Positions 54,308-63,296 of a DNA stretch of 64,000 bases are shown in pieces. Each line of letters opens with the position of its first letter. The first letter of the stretch is position 1. The notes beneath the pieces are model-generated. The model did not search any database. It was not told the DNA's origin and was given only the letters and a program-made list of their open reading frames with translations. The stretch spans positions 8,308,001-8,372,000 of the forward strand of contig NZ_CP036274.1 in the NCBI RefSeq assembly GCF_007747655.1, read 5' to 3'. A program made the position numbers and the translations under genes. The DNA comes from Anatilimnocola aggregata (lineage in GTDB: Bacteria > Planctomycetota > Planctomycetia > Pirellulales > Pirellulaceae).

Positions 54308-54380
54308 GGGGTCGGGAGTCTTTGGCGAGTTCGTCCTAACGACTTCGAAGCGTCCGGTTTCGCCAAAGACTCCCGACCCC
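54308..54380. repeat. Palindromic element, right of ychF
   Basis: Arms GGGGTCGGGAGTCTTTGGCG and CGCCAAAGACTCCCGACCCC with an internal loop that differs from the left copy. Confidence 0.8.
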
Positions 54381-54463
54381 GGCAAATTCAGACTCTTGCC
54401 CGAAACTCGCCGCTGGCACACACTTCAGGCATTCCCGATTCGCCCCAGCCTGCGGGCCCGTTG

Positions 54464-54874
54464 ATGGACCTGACCACGCCCGCCGTACTGTTCCCGGCCA
54501 TCAGCCTGCTATTGCTTGCCTATACGAACCGCTTTTTGGCCTTGGCCGCCCTGATTCGCAGCTTGCACGACCGCCATTCTGCCGAACCCAACGAACTGAT
54601 CGTCGCCCAGATCGGTAACCTCCGCTATCGCGTGCAATTGATTCGCAACATGCAGGCCTGCGGGGTGCTGAGTTTACTCCTCTGCACCATTTGCATCTTC
54701 CTGCTGTTCATCAGCCAGGTGCTCATTGCCAAGATTACCTTCGGCGTCAGCCTGCTGCTGATGGTCGCCTCGCTGGGACTGTCACTGCGCGAGATCCAGG
54801 TTTCGGTGCAGGCCCTTAACTTGCAACTGCGCGACCTGGAAAAATGGGAAGCAGGCAACTCATCAACTCGCTAG
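54464..54874 (+). CDS. DUF2721 membrane protein
   Basis: 136 residues, three likely membrane helices (VLFPAISLLLLAYTNRFLAL, GVLSLLLCTICIFLLFISQV, FGVSLLLMVASLGLSL). Matches DUF2721. The first codon is ATG at 54464 (TTG at 54461 in frame). Unknown function. Confidence 0.85.
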   Translation: MDLTTPAVLFPAISLLLLAYTNRFLALAALIRSLHDRHSAEPNELIVAQIGNLRYRVQLIRNMQACGVLSLLLCTICIFLLFISQVLIAKITFGVSLLLMVASLGLSLREIQVSVQALNLQLRDLEKWEAGNSSTR

Positions 54875-54964
54875 TCGCCAAGTATTCCCAGGCAGGGGTA
54901 TAATCGCCCGTTCTCGCGCGGCCGTGCTGGTCGTGGAGAATTCGCCATTACTCGGGAGTCTGCC

Positions 54965-55708
54965 ATGAAGAGTTATTGGATGTCGTGTTGCCTGTCTTGC
55001 GCTTGCGTTGCTACTGCCTTGCTGGTTGGGTGCGAAGCCAAGGTTGCGGAAATGGAAAAGGCGGCAGAACAAGCGACCGCCGAGATGGAAAAGGCTGCTG
55101 CCGATGCTACGGCCGAAAAGGTTGGCGAATTAGAAAAGGCCGCAGAACAAGCGCCAGCCAAGATGGAAAAAGCTGCTGCCGATGCGAAAGCGGAAGTAGA
55201 AAAAGCCGGCGAACAGGCCAAGACTCAAGTCGAGACTGCAGGCGAGACTGCCAAGACTCAGGTGGAAGGTATCGGCGAGCAAGCGAAGGCCGCCGTTGAA
55301 GCTGCGGCCGAAGGGGCCGCCAGCTTGAAGATTGGCGAACTCGACCTGGGCAAGAATTTTCAAAGTGCCATCGACGCGCTGAAGGGAACCCTCGACGGCG
55401 TGACTAACGTGGAATCGGCCCAGGCCGCCCTCCCCAAGTTGGAAGAAGCCAATCTCAAGCTCGATAGCGTGCTGGTATTCGTCGATCAAATTCCCGAAGC
55501 TGCCCGGCCGGCCCTCGCCAAGCTGATTAAGAACAGCCAGGCTGGCATCACTCAGTCGATCGAAAAAGTAGTCGCCATCGAAGGTGTCGGCGCGGTGCTG
55601 AAACCCGTGCTCGATCAACTGGTCGCCAAGCTCGAAAAGGGTAGCGCAGCCCTGTCTGCCCCTGTTCCTACGCCCACGCCAGCACCAACTGTCGAGCCAG
55701 CGAAGTAG
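54965..55708 (+). CDS. Lipoprotein with Ala/Lys/Glu helical repeats
   Basis: 247 residues. Lipobox CVATALLVGCEA, then a coiled-coil-like stretch built of repeated EKAAEQATAEMEKAAADA units (about 90 residues), followed by a soluble domain (SAIDALKGTLDGVTNVESAQ) and a Pro/Thr-rich tail. Apolipoprotein- or LEA-like; envelope structural role inferred. Confidence 0.7.
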   Translation: MKSYWMSCCLSCACVATALLVGCEAKVAEMEKAAEQATAEMEKAAADATAEKVGELEKAAEQAPAKMEKAAADAKAEVEKAGEQAKTQVETAGETAKTQVEGIGEQAKAAVEAAAEGAASLKIGELDLGKNFQSAIDALKGTLDGVTNVESAQAALPKLEEANLKLDSVLVFVDQIPEAARPALAKLIKNSQAGITQSIEKVVAIEGVGAVLKPVLDQLVAKLEKGSAALSAPVPTPTPAPTVEPAK

Positions 55709-55907
55709 CTTGCTGTTCAATGCAAGTCAGAAATCAACCTGGAAATCGGCCCGGAATCGCCCCAGCCACGCCACGCAGCCCCGCTGAAGACGCCAGCTGC
55801 TCTTGACCTGAATGGCAGCTTCGCTATTCTCCGCGGCACTTGTCGTGATCCGGGCGTTGGCTTTCGCTGCGCCCGGCTGTTTTTGCCCCGTTACCTGGGC
55901 AAGCCAA

Positions 55908-56753
55908 ATGCTTCGTCGGGCCGCCATGCTGTTGTGCCTCACGCTGCTGGTCGGGTGCCAAAACGCACCTGGGCAGTTCAGTCTGTACGCGCCGTTTGGG
56001 CCCGCCGTGGTGCCACAACCGGCTCTCTCCCGCGCGAATTCAACTCCCTACTACACGCCCCCTAGCACCCCGTTTGGCGCTGGCTCTACGCCCGCAACCG
56101 CTTCCGGGCCCAACGACAATAAACTCTCGCATTACGATCCCCATACGGGCATCCTGGTCCCTGGCAACTTCACACCCCCGGCGATTGCCGCCCGGTCGAG
56201 CGACGCCTGGAGCGACAGCACTTCACTGGCTGGTTCGCCACCTCGATTGCGCTCCAGCAACGAAGAAGCAATTCGAGTGGTCGATGCCGATACTTCGCCC
56301 CGCGGTTTGACCAGCGCGATTAGCTCTGGCTTTACAGAGGCGACGAACGGCCGCTCTTCAAGCGTGAAGTTTCAGGCCTCACCCCCGAGTGGCGTCGTCC
56401 GCACCGGCTCGGCCTTATTGCCGCCGCCGGAGAACCCCATTTCGATTGCTGCTGTGCCAAAGCCAGCTGCGACAACCACGACCGCGCCGACTGTGATTCC
56501 CACCACGCGTAGCCCGGCGAGTACGAACCCCATCTTCAGCACGCCAGTACCCGGCTTCCTCGCGCCGCCCCCTTCCGCGCTACCAGCCACGGGTCAGCCA
56601 GCGCAGCCCACGATCATTCCCGCTAAGCCCGCCGATGGGCGCAAGCTTTCGCTGTGGGATGATCCTGGTGATGGCTCGCGCGTGATGCCTGCGGCCCATG
56701 TCGAGAACGCTGAACCGGCTTCCGCAGCGGCCGGCAGTTGGCGTGCAAGGTAG
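55908..56753 (+). CDS. Pro/Ser/Thr-rich lipoprotein, unknown
   Basis: 281 residues. Lipobox LCLTLLVGCQN, then low-complexity sequence without recognisable domains, including LSLWDDPGDGSRVMP near the C-terminus. The frame is open upstream to 55812, but the lipoprotein start at 55908 is preferred. Confidence 0.6.
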   Translation: MLRRAAMLLCLTLLVGCQNAPGQFSLYAPFGPAVVPQPALSRANSTPYYTPPSTPFGAGSTPATASGPNDNKLSHYDPHTGILVPGNFTPPAIAARSSDAWSDSTSLAGSPPRLRSSNEEAIRVVDADTSPRGLTSAISSGFTEATNGRSSSVKFQASPPSGVVRTGSALLPPPENPISIAAVPKPAATTTTAPTVIPTTRSPASTNPIFSTPVPGFLAPPPSALPATGQPAQPTIIPAKPADGRKLSLWDDPGDGSRVMPAAHVENAEPASAAAGSWRAR

Positions 56754-56817
56754 TCCACACTGCTGAGTCTGTGCGGGAATGTCAATGAGAGACATTCCCG
56801 AAGCGCTTAGCGCTGGA

Positions 56818-58305
56818 TTACGTCTTGCTCCAGTCGCGGCGTTGGCGACTGCTAGGAATCGACATCTTTTGGCGATACTTCGTGACGGTGCGGCGGGCCA
56901 CTTCGAGCCCTTGCTTCTTTAGCTCGTTGACGATTTCGTCATCGCTGAGCGGGCTGGACTTATCTTCCTTGTCGATGATTTCCTGCAGACGAATGCGAAT
57001 GATGTCCCAGGCGACGTCTTCGCCCCCATCGGTGTGCGTACCACCGACAAAGAACCGCCGCAGCGGGTAAATGCCGCGGGGTGTTTGAATGTATTTGTCG
57101 TCCACAGCCCGGCTGACCGTCGTCACGTGTACGCCAACCTTATCGGCAATCTGCTGCATCTTGAGCGGATGAATGTGCTCGGGCCCATCTTCGAGAAACG
57201 CCGTTTGGTGTTCGACGATGGCCTGCGCGACTTTCGTCAGCGTGTTGCGCCGCTGCTCGATCGATTCGATGAGCCACTGCGCGGCTTGCACCTTGCGCTT
57301 GATGTATTCGCGCTCTTCGGGAGTCGCCTCACCGCTGGCTAGTCGCTCGCGATAGTGCTTGCTGATGAACAACTGCGGAGTCCGGCTCTCTTCGACAATG
57401 ACTTGCCACTTGCCACCTTCGCCCCGCTGTACCTCCACATCCGGCTCAACTGCCGGCGTATGGACTTCGGAGAACTGGGCGGCCGGCTTGGGGTTGAGCT
57501 TGCGCAGTTCTTCCCAGGCTTCTTTGATGCGGTCGATGCTGTAGCCAGTCGCTTTGGTGATCTGCGGCAGGCGATTATCTCGCAGGTCTTCCAAGTGATT
57601 GCTGATCAGTGTTTTTTGTTCGTCGTACAGATCCACTTCGGGCTTCAATTGCAGTAGCAAGCACTCGCGCAAGTCGCGGGCACCAACGCCGGGCGGATCG
57701 AGCGATTGAACCAGTGTCAGTGCTTGCTCGGCCAGTTGCAGATCGTCGGGTGAGGCATCGGCGGGAAGCAAATCTCGCAGGCTGCTGCGCAGATAGCCGC
57801 CATCTTTGGCATCGAGGGCAGAGATAATCCGCTCGGCCATCGCCATGGTCTTGGCGTCGATATCGAGCTCGCCCAGTTGATGCATCAAATAGTCTTGCAG
57901 CGATTCGGGCCGCTCGGCGACGTTCGAAATGGTGTCGTGGGCGCGGTCGGAGTCTTCGTCCATCCGATTCGCGCTGCGGCGAGTTGTTTCGTCGAAATAA
58001 TCGGGCACATCGCGATCGAGTTGCAGCAAACGCTCGAAGTCGTCGGCATTGTTATGGGCTTCGTCGACGACCAGTGGCTTGTCTTCAATGCTCCGTTCGT
58101 TCGGCCCATCCAGGTCGGATTGTTCTTCCGGCAAAGTGGGGTCGCGTTCTTGCAGTTCAAGCAGTGGGTTTTCGCCCAGTTCCTGCTCGATCCGTTCTTG
58201 GAGCGCTTGCAGCGGCAACTGCAGAATCTCCATCGACTGGATCATCCGCGGCGCGAGAATCTGCTTTTGCAGCTGCCGAGCTTCTAGGCCAAATGAAAGT
58301 CGCAT
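56818..58305 (-). CDS. rpoN: RNA polymerase sigma-54 factor
   Basis: 495 residues. Region I (MRLSFGLEARQLQKQILAPR), the core-binding region, the HTH and the RpoN box ARRTVTKYRQ. Needs AAA+ activators; none is next to it. Likely directs -24/-12 promoters, which I did not find in this window. Confidence 0.96.
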   Translation of the reverse strand: MRLSFGLEARQLQKQILAPRMIQSMEILQLPLQALQERIEQELGENPLLELQERDPTLPEEQSDLDGPNERSIEDKPLVVDEAHNNADDFERLLQLDRDVPDYFDETTRRSANRMDEDSDRAHDTISNVAERPESLQDYLMHQLGELDIDAKTMAMAERIISALDAKDGGYLRSSLRDLLPADASPDDLQLAEQALTLVQSLDPPGVGARDLRECLLLQLKPEVDLYDEQKTLISNHLEDLRDNRLPQITKATGYSIDRIKEAWEELRKLNPKPAAQFSEVHTPAVEPDVEVQRGEGGKWQVIVEESRTPQLFISKHYRERLASGEATPEEREYIKRKVQAAQWLIESIEQRRNTLTKVAQAIVEHQTAFLEDGPEHIHPLKMQQIADKVGVHVTTVSRAVDDKYIQTPRGIYPLRRFFVGGTHTDGGEDVAWDIIRIRLQEIIDKEDKSSPLSDDEIVNELKKQGLEVARRTVTKYRQKMSIPSSRQRRDWSKT

Positions 58306-58351
58306 GATTGTTGGGTTTGCCTAACGGTTTGAACTCAATCTCGTCATCGAA

Positions 58352-58951
58352 CTACAGACGCTGTCGGCCCGCGAGGGCATCGGCCAGAATCTCTTTGTTC
58401 GTGTATTCCAAAATGCTGCCCGTCGTAATACCCCGGGCCAGGCGGGTCATGCTCACCGGAAACTCGGCAAGCAAGTTCGAAATGTGCAAGGCCGTGCCGT
58501 CACCTTCCACGGTCGGGTTGGTCGCCATCACAATCTCTTGGAACTCACCCTGTCGCACGCGCTGCACCAATTGCTGCAGCGTGAGTTGATCGGGTCCGAT
58601 GCCATCGAGCGGAGCGATCCGCCCAAGCAGCACGTGATAGAGGCCGCGAAAGACGCCGGCCTGCTCGAGCGCCATCAGGTCGCGCGGTTGTTCGACCACG
58701 CACAATTGAGTGCGATCGCGCCGCGGGTCCGCACAAATGCTGCACAACTCGGCTTCGGCCAGGTTGAAGCAACTGGAACAATAGTGGACGTTCTCGCGCA
58801 CGTTGCGAATGGCGTCGGCCAGCCCCAGGGCTTCGGTCTTGGGAACTCGCAGAATGTGATACGCCAAGCGTTCAGCCGATTTGCGGCCGATGCCGGGGAG
58901 TTTCGCAAACTCCTCGATCACTTTGCTGACGGAATCCGAGACTTGAGCCAT
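58352..58951 (-). CDS. recR: Recombination protein RecR
   Basis: 199 residues from the ATG at 58951. HhH ([15 protein letters not shown]), zinc finger ([16 protein letters not shown]), Toprim ([15 protein letters not shown]) and the C-terminal [14 protein letters not shown]. Acts with RecF/RecO in gap repair. The usual dnaX-recR order is kept, with dnaX just upstream. Confidence 0.96.
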   Translation of the reverse strand: MAQVSDSVSKVIEEFAKLPGIGRKSAERLAYHILRVPKTEALGLADAIRNVRENVHYCSSCFNLAEAELCSICADPRRDRTQLCVVEQPRDLMALEQAGVFRGLYHVLLGRIAPLDGIGPDQLTLQQLVQRVRQGEFQEIVMATNPTVEGDGTALHISNLLAEFPVSMTRLARGITTGSILEYTNKEILADALAGRQRL

Positions 58952-59053
58952 ACGGGCAGTAACGCGCAATCAGGATGCTGAAGGTGGTAAGTGAACTCTC
59001 GTGGAGAAGACTGACATACTGCCGCTGTCAGGCTTCCCTCAGGTTGAGAGTTG

Positions 59054-60934
59054 CTATTCAGCGGTGGGAGCAACGACGACGTCGGTGGCTCCCTCGGTGG
59101 CGTCATCGGCCGAGACCGGCGGATCGATCACATTGACGATCTCAGCCTCGAACGAGACGATGGCCTGCTGCACGAGCAAGTTCCGTTCCACTTCTCGAAT
59201 TCGCTGCCGGCGGCGAATGGCCGTCTGCGGCGGACGAGGAGCAGCCACAACGGTTTGCGGCTCATCAGGCAGGAGTTGGAACTCCACGCGGATCGGGCGG
59301 CCCATGAGTTCGGTAAGTCCTTGCTCAAGCCGCTGGCGACGCTCGGGGCGTTCGCAGGTCTCCTTGGCATGAGTATACGCTTTTCTAAAGCGGGCTACCA
59401 GCTGATTTGGCCCAGAAGTTGCAACCGACTCCGCCCGCGAGGCGTAATCAGACGTCATATCTTGAATCTGGCTAAGGACTTGTCGCCAAGCAGAAAGTGC
59501 CATTTGGTCATCCCAAGGAACCTCGTCCTGGGGTGCTGCGGGCTCATCATTTAGGGGCTCAGCGACGTCGGTCGTTTTTTTTTGATCGACGGCGGGCTGC
59601 GGAGGCGGAACTGGCGGCTGAGGAGCCGGAGTAGGCCGAGCTTGGTTCATTGGCGGTCCGCTTGGCTGCGAATCGCGCGCCACAGGAGCTAAACTTTGTG
59701 CCGGCCGAGCTACGGCCGGGGCCGTCGGCAGCGAAATTGGGCCACCACTTTGGAGCTGGGCAATTAAGGCCGGCAGCGACTGCAACTGCTGGAGATTGGC
59801 AATTCTTACCAAAGCCAATTCGACCAGCGTCCGCGTCTGCGTGCTCTGCTTCATGCGGACGAGGGCCTGATCCAAGACCTGTGCTGCGGCGAGCACGGTT
59901 TCCAGCCCCAATTGATCGCCCAATTGCCGCAGCTCGTCAGCATCCGTCGCTTCCGTCGACAGCAGCAAATCGGTGGAGCAGCCCAAATGCACGGCCATCG
60001 CGTCGCGCAAGTAGCCGAGCAACTGCTCCGCGAGTTGCCCCGCGTCGACACCTTGCCGCAGCGCTTCATCCAACAGGCCGAGTGCAGTGGCCGCATCATG
60101 ATCGGCCAAAGCGCGACTAATTGCTGCTAGTCGACCGGACTGCGCCGTTCCGAGCAGGCGATGCACATCGGCTGCGAGCAACTGTTTGCCACTGAACGAG
60201 AGCAGTTGTTCGAGCAGCGACTGGCTATCGCGCATCGAACCATTCGCGCGGCGAGCCAGAATCTGGAGCGCTTGCGGCTCGACGGTCACCCCTTCCAGAT
60301 TGCAAATATGCTGCAGCCGATCGACGATCGCCTGCGCTTGCAACGGCGCAAAATCAAACCGCTGACAACGCGACAAAACAGTGATGGGGATCTTGTCTGC
60401 TTCGGTCGTGCAGAAGATAAACTTCACGTGCTCGGGCGGCTCTTCCAACGTTTTCAGCAGGGCATTGAAGGCCTGCGTCGTGAGCATGTGGACTTCGTCG
60501 ATGATGTAAATCTTGTATCGCGCCCGGCTAGGACGGACGTTCACGTTCGATCGGAGCTGACGGATTTCGTCGATACCGCGATTGCTCGCGCCGTCGATTT
60601 CGAGCACGTCGACATCGCTGCCCGCGGCAATTCCCTGGCAGATATCGCACTCGCCGCAAGGCTCCGTCGTGGGCCCGCGCACACAGTTCAGCGCCTTCGC
60701 AAAGATGCGCGCCGTGCTCGTCTTGCCCACTCCGCGAGCGCCGGTGAACAGGTAGGCATGCCCGACTCGATTCGTGTGGATGGCCGTGCCGAGCGCCTGC
60801 GAAACCTGGGGCTGACCGACCAGTTGTTGAAAGTCTTGCGGGCGATAACGGCGGGCCACGACAACATAATTGCCGGTGGTCATCGCTTCGGGTGCTGAAT
60901 CATCCGCGGGATGATTGCCGGTAAGAAGGGCCAT
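59054..60934 (-). CDS. dnaX: DNA polymerase III subunit gamma/tau
   Basis: 626 residues (an ATG at 60883 would give 609). Walker A GARGVGKTS, zinc Cys cluster CVRGPTTEPCGECDIC, Walker B IIDEVHML and SRC. Contains nine consecutive A (59583-59575) in the coding strand, near codon 452. Slippage of one base either way meets a stop within about a dozen codons, so a gamma-like short form of about 455 residues is likely. The tau-specific C-terminal part is Pro-rich. An SRP RNA gene lies upstream. Confidence 0.94.
   Translation of the reverse strand: MALLTGNHPADDSAPEAMTTGNYVVVARRYRPQDFQQLVGQPQVSQALGTAIHTNRVGHAYLFTGARGVGKTSTARIFAKALNCVRGPTTEPCGECDICQGIAAGSDVDVLEIDGASNRGIDEIRQLRSNVNVRPSRARYKIYIIDEVHMLTTQAFNALLKTLEEPPEHVKFIFCTTEADKIPITVLSRCQRFDFAPLQAQAIVDRLQHICNLEGVTVEPQALQILARRANGSMRDSQSLLEQLLSFSGKQLLAADVHRLLGTAQSGRLAAISRALADHDAATALGLLDEALRQGVDAGQLAEQLLGYLRDAMAVHLGCSTDLLLSTEATDADELRQLGDQLGLETVLAAAQVLDQALVRMKQSTQTRTLVELALVRIANLQQLQSLPALIAQLQSGGPISLPTAPAVARPAQSLAPVARDSQPSGPPMNQARPTPAPQPPVPPPQPAVDQKKTTDVAEPLNDEPAAPQDEVPWDDQMALSAWRQVLSQIQDMTSDYASRAESVATSGPNQLVARFRKAYTHAKETCERPERRQRLEQGLTELMGRPIRVEFQLLPDEPQTVVAAPRPPQTAIRRRQRIREVERNLLVQQAIVSFEAEIVNVIDPPVSADDATEGATDVVVAPTAE
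59575..59583 (-). promoter_or_regulatory. A9 slippage/frameshift site in dnaX
   Basis: Coding strand reads GAT CAA AAA AAA ACG. The -1 frame gives AAC GAC CGA CGT CGC TGA; the +1 frame ends at TAA after about eight further codons. Runs of this kind produce the gamma subunit in Thermus and other bacteria. Confidence 0.6.
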
Positions 60935-61006
60935 GAGTAGGGCGCAGGCGATTCGAAAAACCTGCCTCCGCCAGCGTTACGTGACCAGAGAATGCGGGCC
61001 GCTGCC

Positions 61007-61094
61007 AAAAAGAGGCCCCCGCACAAGAGTACATCGCTTATGGCTGCTCCGATTAAGGCCTGACCAGGTTCACGTTTCCCCCTCGCGAGGGCCA
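61007..61094 (-). ncRNA. ffs: Bacterial small SRP RNA (4.5S)
   Basis: On the minus strand the universal domain IV core GGTCAGG ... GGAGCAGCC is present (61075-61052), flanked by a stem whose ends pair GGCCCTCGC with GCGGGGGCC. A T-run (CTTTTT) follows. The apical loop reads TTAATC rather than the GGAA-type tetraloop. Located just upstream of dnaX, as in many bacteria. Confidence 0.85.
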
Positions 61095-61133
61095 CTTTCG
61101 AGCAGTGGCCGCGGTCGATTGCTCGACAGTTAC

Positions 61134-61162
61134 GTTGTAGGTGATTCCCCGCCAGTCGTCAA
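61134..61162 (-). promoter_or_regulatory. Promoter for the SRP RNA gene
   Basis: Minus strand: -35 TTGACG (61162-61157), 17-bp spacer, -10 TACAAC (61139-61134). It would start transcription near 61127, about 33 nt before the mature RNA, with a GGCCACT/AGTGGCC hairpin in between. Confidence 0.5.
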
Positions 61163-61189
61163 ACCGGGGAAGCTGGCCCGAATGGCAGC

Positions 61190-62311
61190 CTAGGCGAACG
61201 TTGTCAGCAGCCAGTAGGAACTGCCACCGATCAGGGCCGCGCAGGGGAGCGTGAGAACCCACGAGAGGAGAATGCCGGAGACAACCTTGTAGTCAGCTTG
61301 GCCGGTCGTCACGCCGATGCCGAACAGGGCACCGACGGAAACATGGGTCGTCGAAACAGGCAGGCCAAACAGGCTGGCGCAGATCACGAGCATCCCCGTT
61401 GCCAGGTTCGCCGAAAATCCCTGACCATGATTCATGGCGGTAATCTTGTGGCTCATTGTTTCGGCGATTCGCGCGGAGTGTATCAGCCCGCCGATAGCCA
61501 TCGCGACTGCGACGACGATCATGCTGGTGTGACCGCCTAGGAAAGAAACGATCGCCAGCAGGGCTGCGATCTTCGGCGTGTCGTTCAATCCGCGGGCGAA
61601 GCTCACGACACCCGCACTGATAAAGTGAGCGGTGTCCATCAACTGCTGGCAATTCACCCCGCTGAAGGTGCCGGCATAGCGCTCGATGCAAACTCCCTGT
61701 TCTGCGACGGTGACGGTCAGCGAGCCCGCGGCCGGAGTTGACGTCATGCCGTCCGTAGCGGGCTGAATCACGTGCAATTCATTTCCCACGCAAACGCAGG
61801 TTTGCTTCGAGATTCGCAGTCCCAAGCGAGCCCAATGAAAGACGGCGTAGAGCAGGCCGCCCAGCACGCACGCCATGAGCGGACTGAGCAGCAGTGGCAA
61901 CATGAAGGCGGTTCCCAGTACGCCTAGCTGCACCTGACTGCCAGCTGCGACTAGTCCGCTGCCAACCATCGCACCCGTCAGACCGTGGGTGGTGGAAATT
62001 GGAAAGCCAAACCGCGTCGCCAGAATCACGGTGCAGCCGGCGCCCAGTGCCACCGAGAGGAGGAAATACTCGGAGCCGACAAGTTCGTCCGGCACCAGTC
62101 CTTTGCCTTTGAACTTGCTCAGCAGGGCGCTCGCGAGAAAGATCGAGCAGAGCGAGCCAGCTGCGGTGGTGATCGTCGCCCAAGTGAGTGCCGTGCGATA
62201 GCTGGTCGTGCGGCTGCCGTAAAGCGATGCAACCCCTTTGAAGTTGTCGTTTGCGCCGTTCGAGTACGCCAGGAAGGCGACGGCAGCGATCAGCAGTAAG
62301 GTAATGAACAT
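61190..62311 (-). CDS. Inorganic phosphate transporter, PiT family
   Basis: 373 residues, about ten membrane helices. Family signatures GANDN (SNGANDNFKG) and GLNDTPK (ARGLNDTPKIA) in the two inverted halves, with FPISTTHGLTGAMVGSG and LPVSTTHVSVGALFG. Takes up phosphate using an ion gradient. No phoU gene is adjacent. Confidence 0.94.
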   Translation of the reverse strand: MFITLLLIAAVAFLAYSNGANDNFKGVASLYGSRTTSYRTALTWATITTAAGSLCSIFLASALLSKFKGKGLVPDELVGSEYFLLSVALGAGCTVILATRFGFPISTTHGLTGAMVGSGLVAAGSQVQLGVLGTAFMLPLLLSPLMACVLGGLLYAVFHWARLGLRISKQTCVCVGNELHVIQPATDGMTSTPAAGSLTVTVAEQGVCIERYAGTFSGVNCQQLMDTAHFISAGVVSFARGLNDTPKIAALLAIVSFLGGHTSMIVVAVAMAIGGLIHSARIAETMSHKITAMNHGQGFSANLATGMLVICASLFGLPVSTTHVSVGALFGIGVTTGQADYKVVSGILLSWVLTLPCAALIGGSSYWLLTTFA

Positions 62312-62474
62312 GGCAACGGGCCGGGCGAGAGGAATTCGAGGGCAGGAGAATAGTGTAAATCACTCGTTTGGCAATTGCGACCGCTTGCGAAGAAACTCGT
62401 TGTTGGGAACCATTAGAGCTTCTCCCGGTTTTTGCCCGTGCGAATTCTATACGACACTTCACTGAAAGCCCGTC

Positions 62475-63290
62475 ATGCTCCCGCCGATCACCAGCTTGCA
62501 GAATCCGCGTGTGAAGCAAGCAGTACGGTTGCGCGATCGCTCGGGGCGCGACGATCAAGGACTGATCATCATCGACGGCCCGCGCGAGATCGAACGAGCT
62601 CTCGCCGCAGGTGTGCGACTGCGAGAACTATTCATCCAGGCCGACATACTGCCTCCCGATGTGGAGCAACAGTTGGCCCATCAGGCGCGGGCCTGCGATG
62701 CCGACGTGCTCGATGTGACCTCGGCCGTCATGGAAAAGATTTCGTTCGGCGATCGCAAGGCGGGCGTTGTCGCGACCGCAGAGCCGCCGACACCGACGAT
62801 GGCCGACTTGCAAGCCAAGTTAGCCAAACTGAAGAAGCCGCCACTGATCCTGGTCCTCGAAGCGGTCGAAAAGCCCGGCAATCTTGGGGCGGTTCTGCGC
62901 ACCGCCGATGCTGCCGGCATCAACGGGCTGATTGTTTGCGATGGCCGGACGGATTTGTATAACCCGAACGCGATTCGCGCAAGCCTGGGAGCGATCTTCA
63001 CCGTGCCCCTCGCGACTGCCAGCGCGCCCGAGACGATTGCCTTTCTGCAGCAGCAGAAAATGTCGATCTTCACAGCGCGCGTCGACGGGGCGGTGAACTA
63101 CACGGCCGTCGACTATCGACCGGCCTCAGCCATCGTCCTCGGCAGCGAAATGGCCGGCCTGACATCTGCCTGGCAAGCCACGAACATGCAGGCCATTCGC
63201 CTTCCCATGTTGGGCCAGGTCGATAGCCTCAACGTTTCCGTTACCGCCGCAATTGTCTGTTACGAAGCACTGCGGCAACGCAGTGCGTAA
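62475..63290 (+). CDS. SpoU/TrmH-family RNA 2'-O-methyltransferase
   Basis: 271 residues. N-terminal substrate-binding domain (SLQNPRVKQAVRLRDR), then SPOUT motifs 1-3: EAVEKPGNLGAVLRTADAAG, VLGSEMAGL and PMLGQVDSLNVSVTAAI. Methylates rRNA or tRNA ribose with SAM. The exact target is not defined. Confidence 0.9.
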   Translation: MLPPITSLQNPRVKQAVRLRDRSGRDDQGLIIIDGPREIERALAAGVRLRELFIQADILPPDVEQQLAHQARACDADVLDVTSAVMEKISFGDRKAGVVATAEPPTPTMADLQAKLAKLKKPPLILVLEAVEKPGNLGAVLRTADAAGINGLIVCDGRTDLYNPNAIRASLGAIFTVPLATASAPETIAFLQQQKMSIFTARVDGAVNYTAVDYRPASAIVLGSEMAGLTSAWQATNMQAIRLPMLGQVDSLNVSVTAAIVCYEALRQRSA

Positions 63291-63296
63291 CATTTC

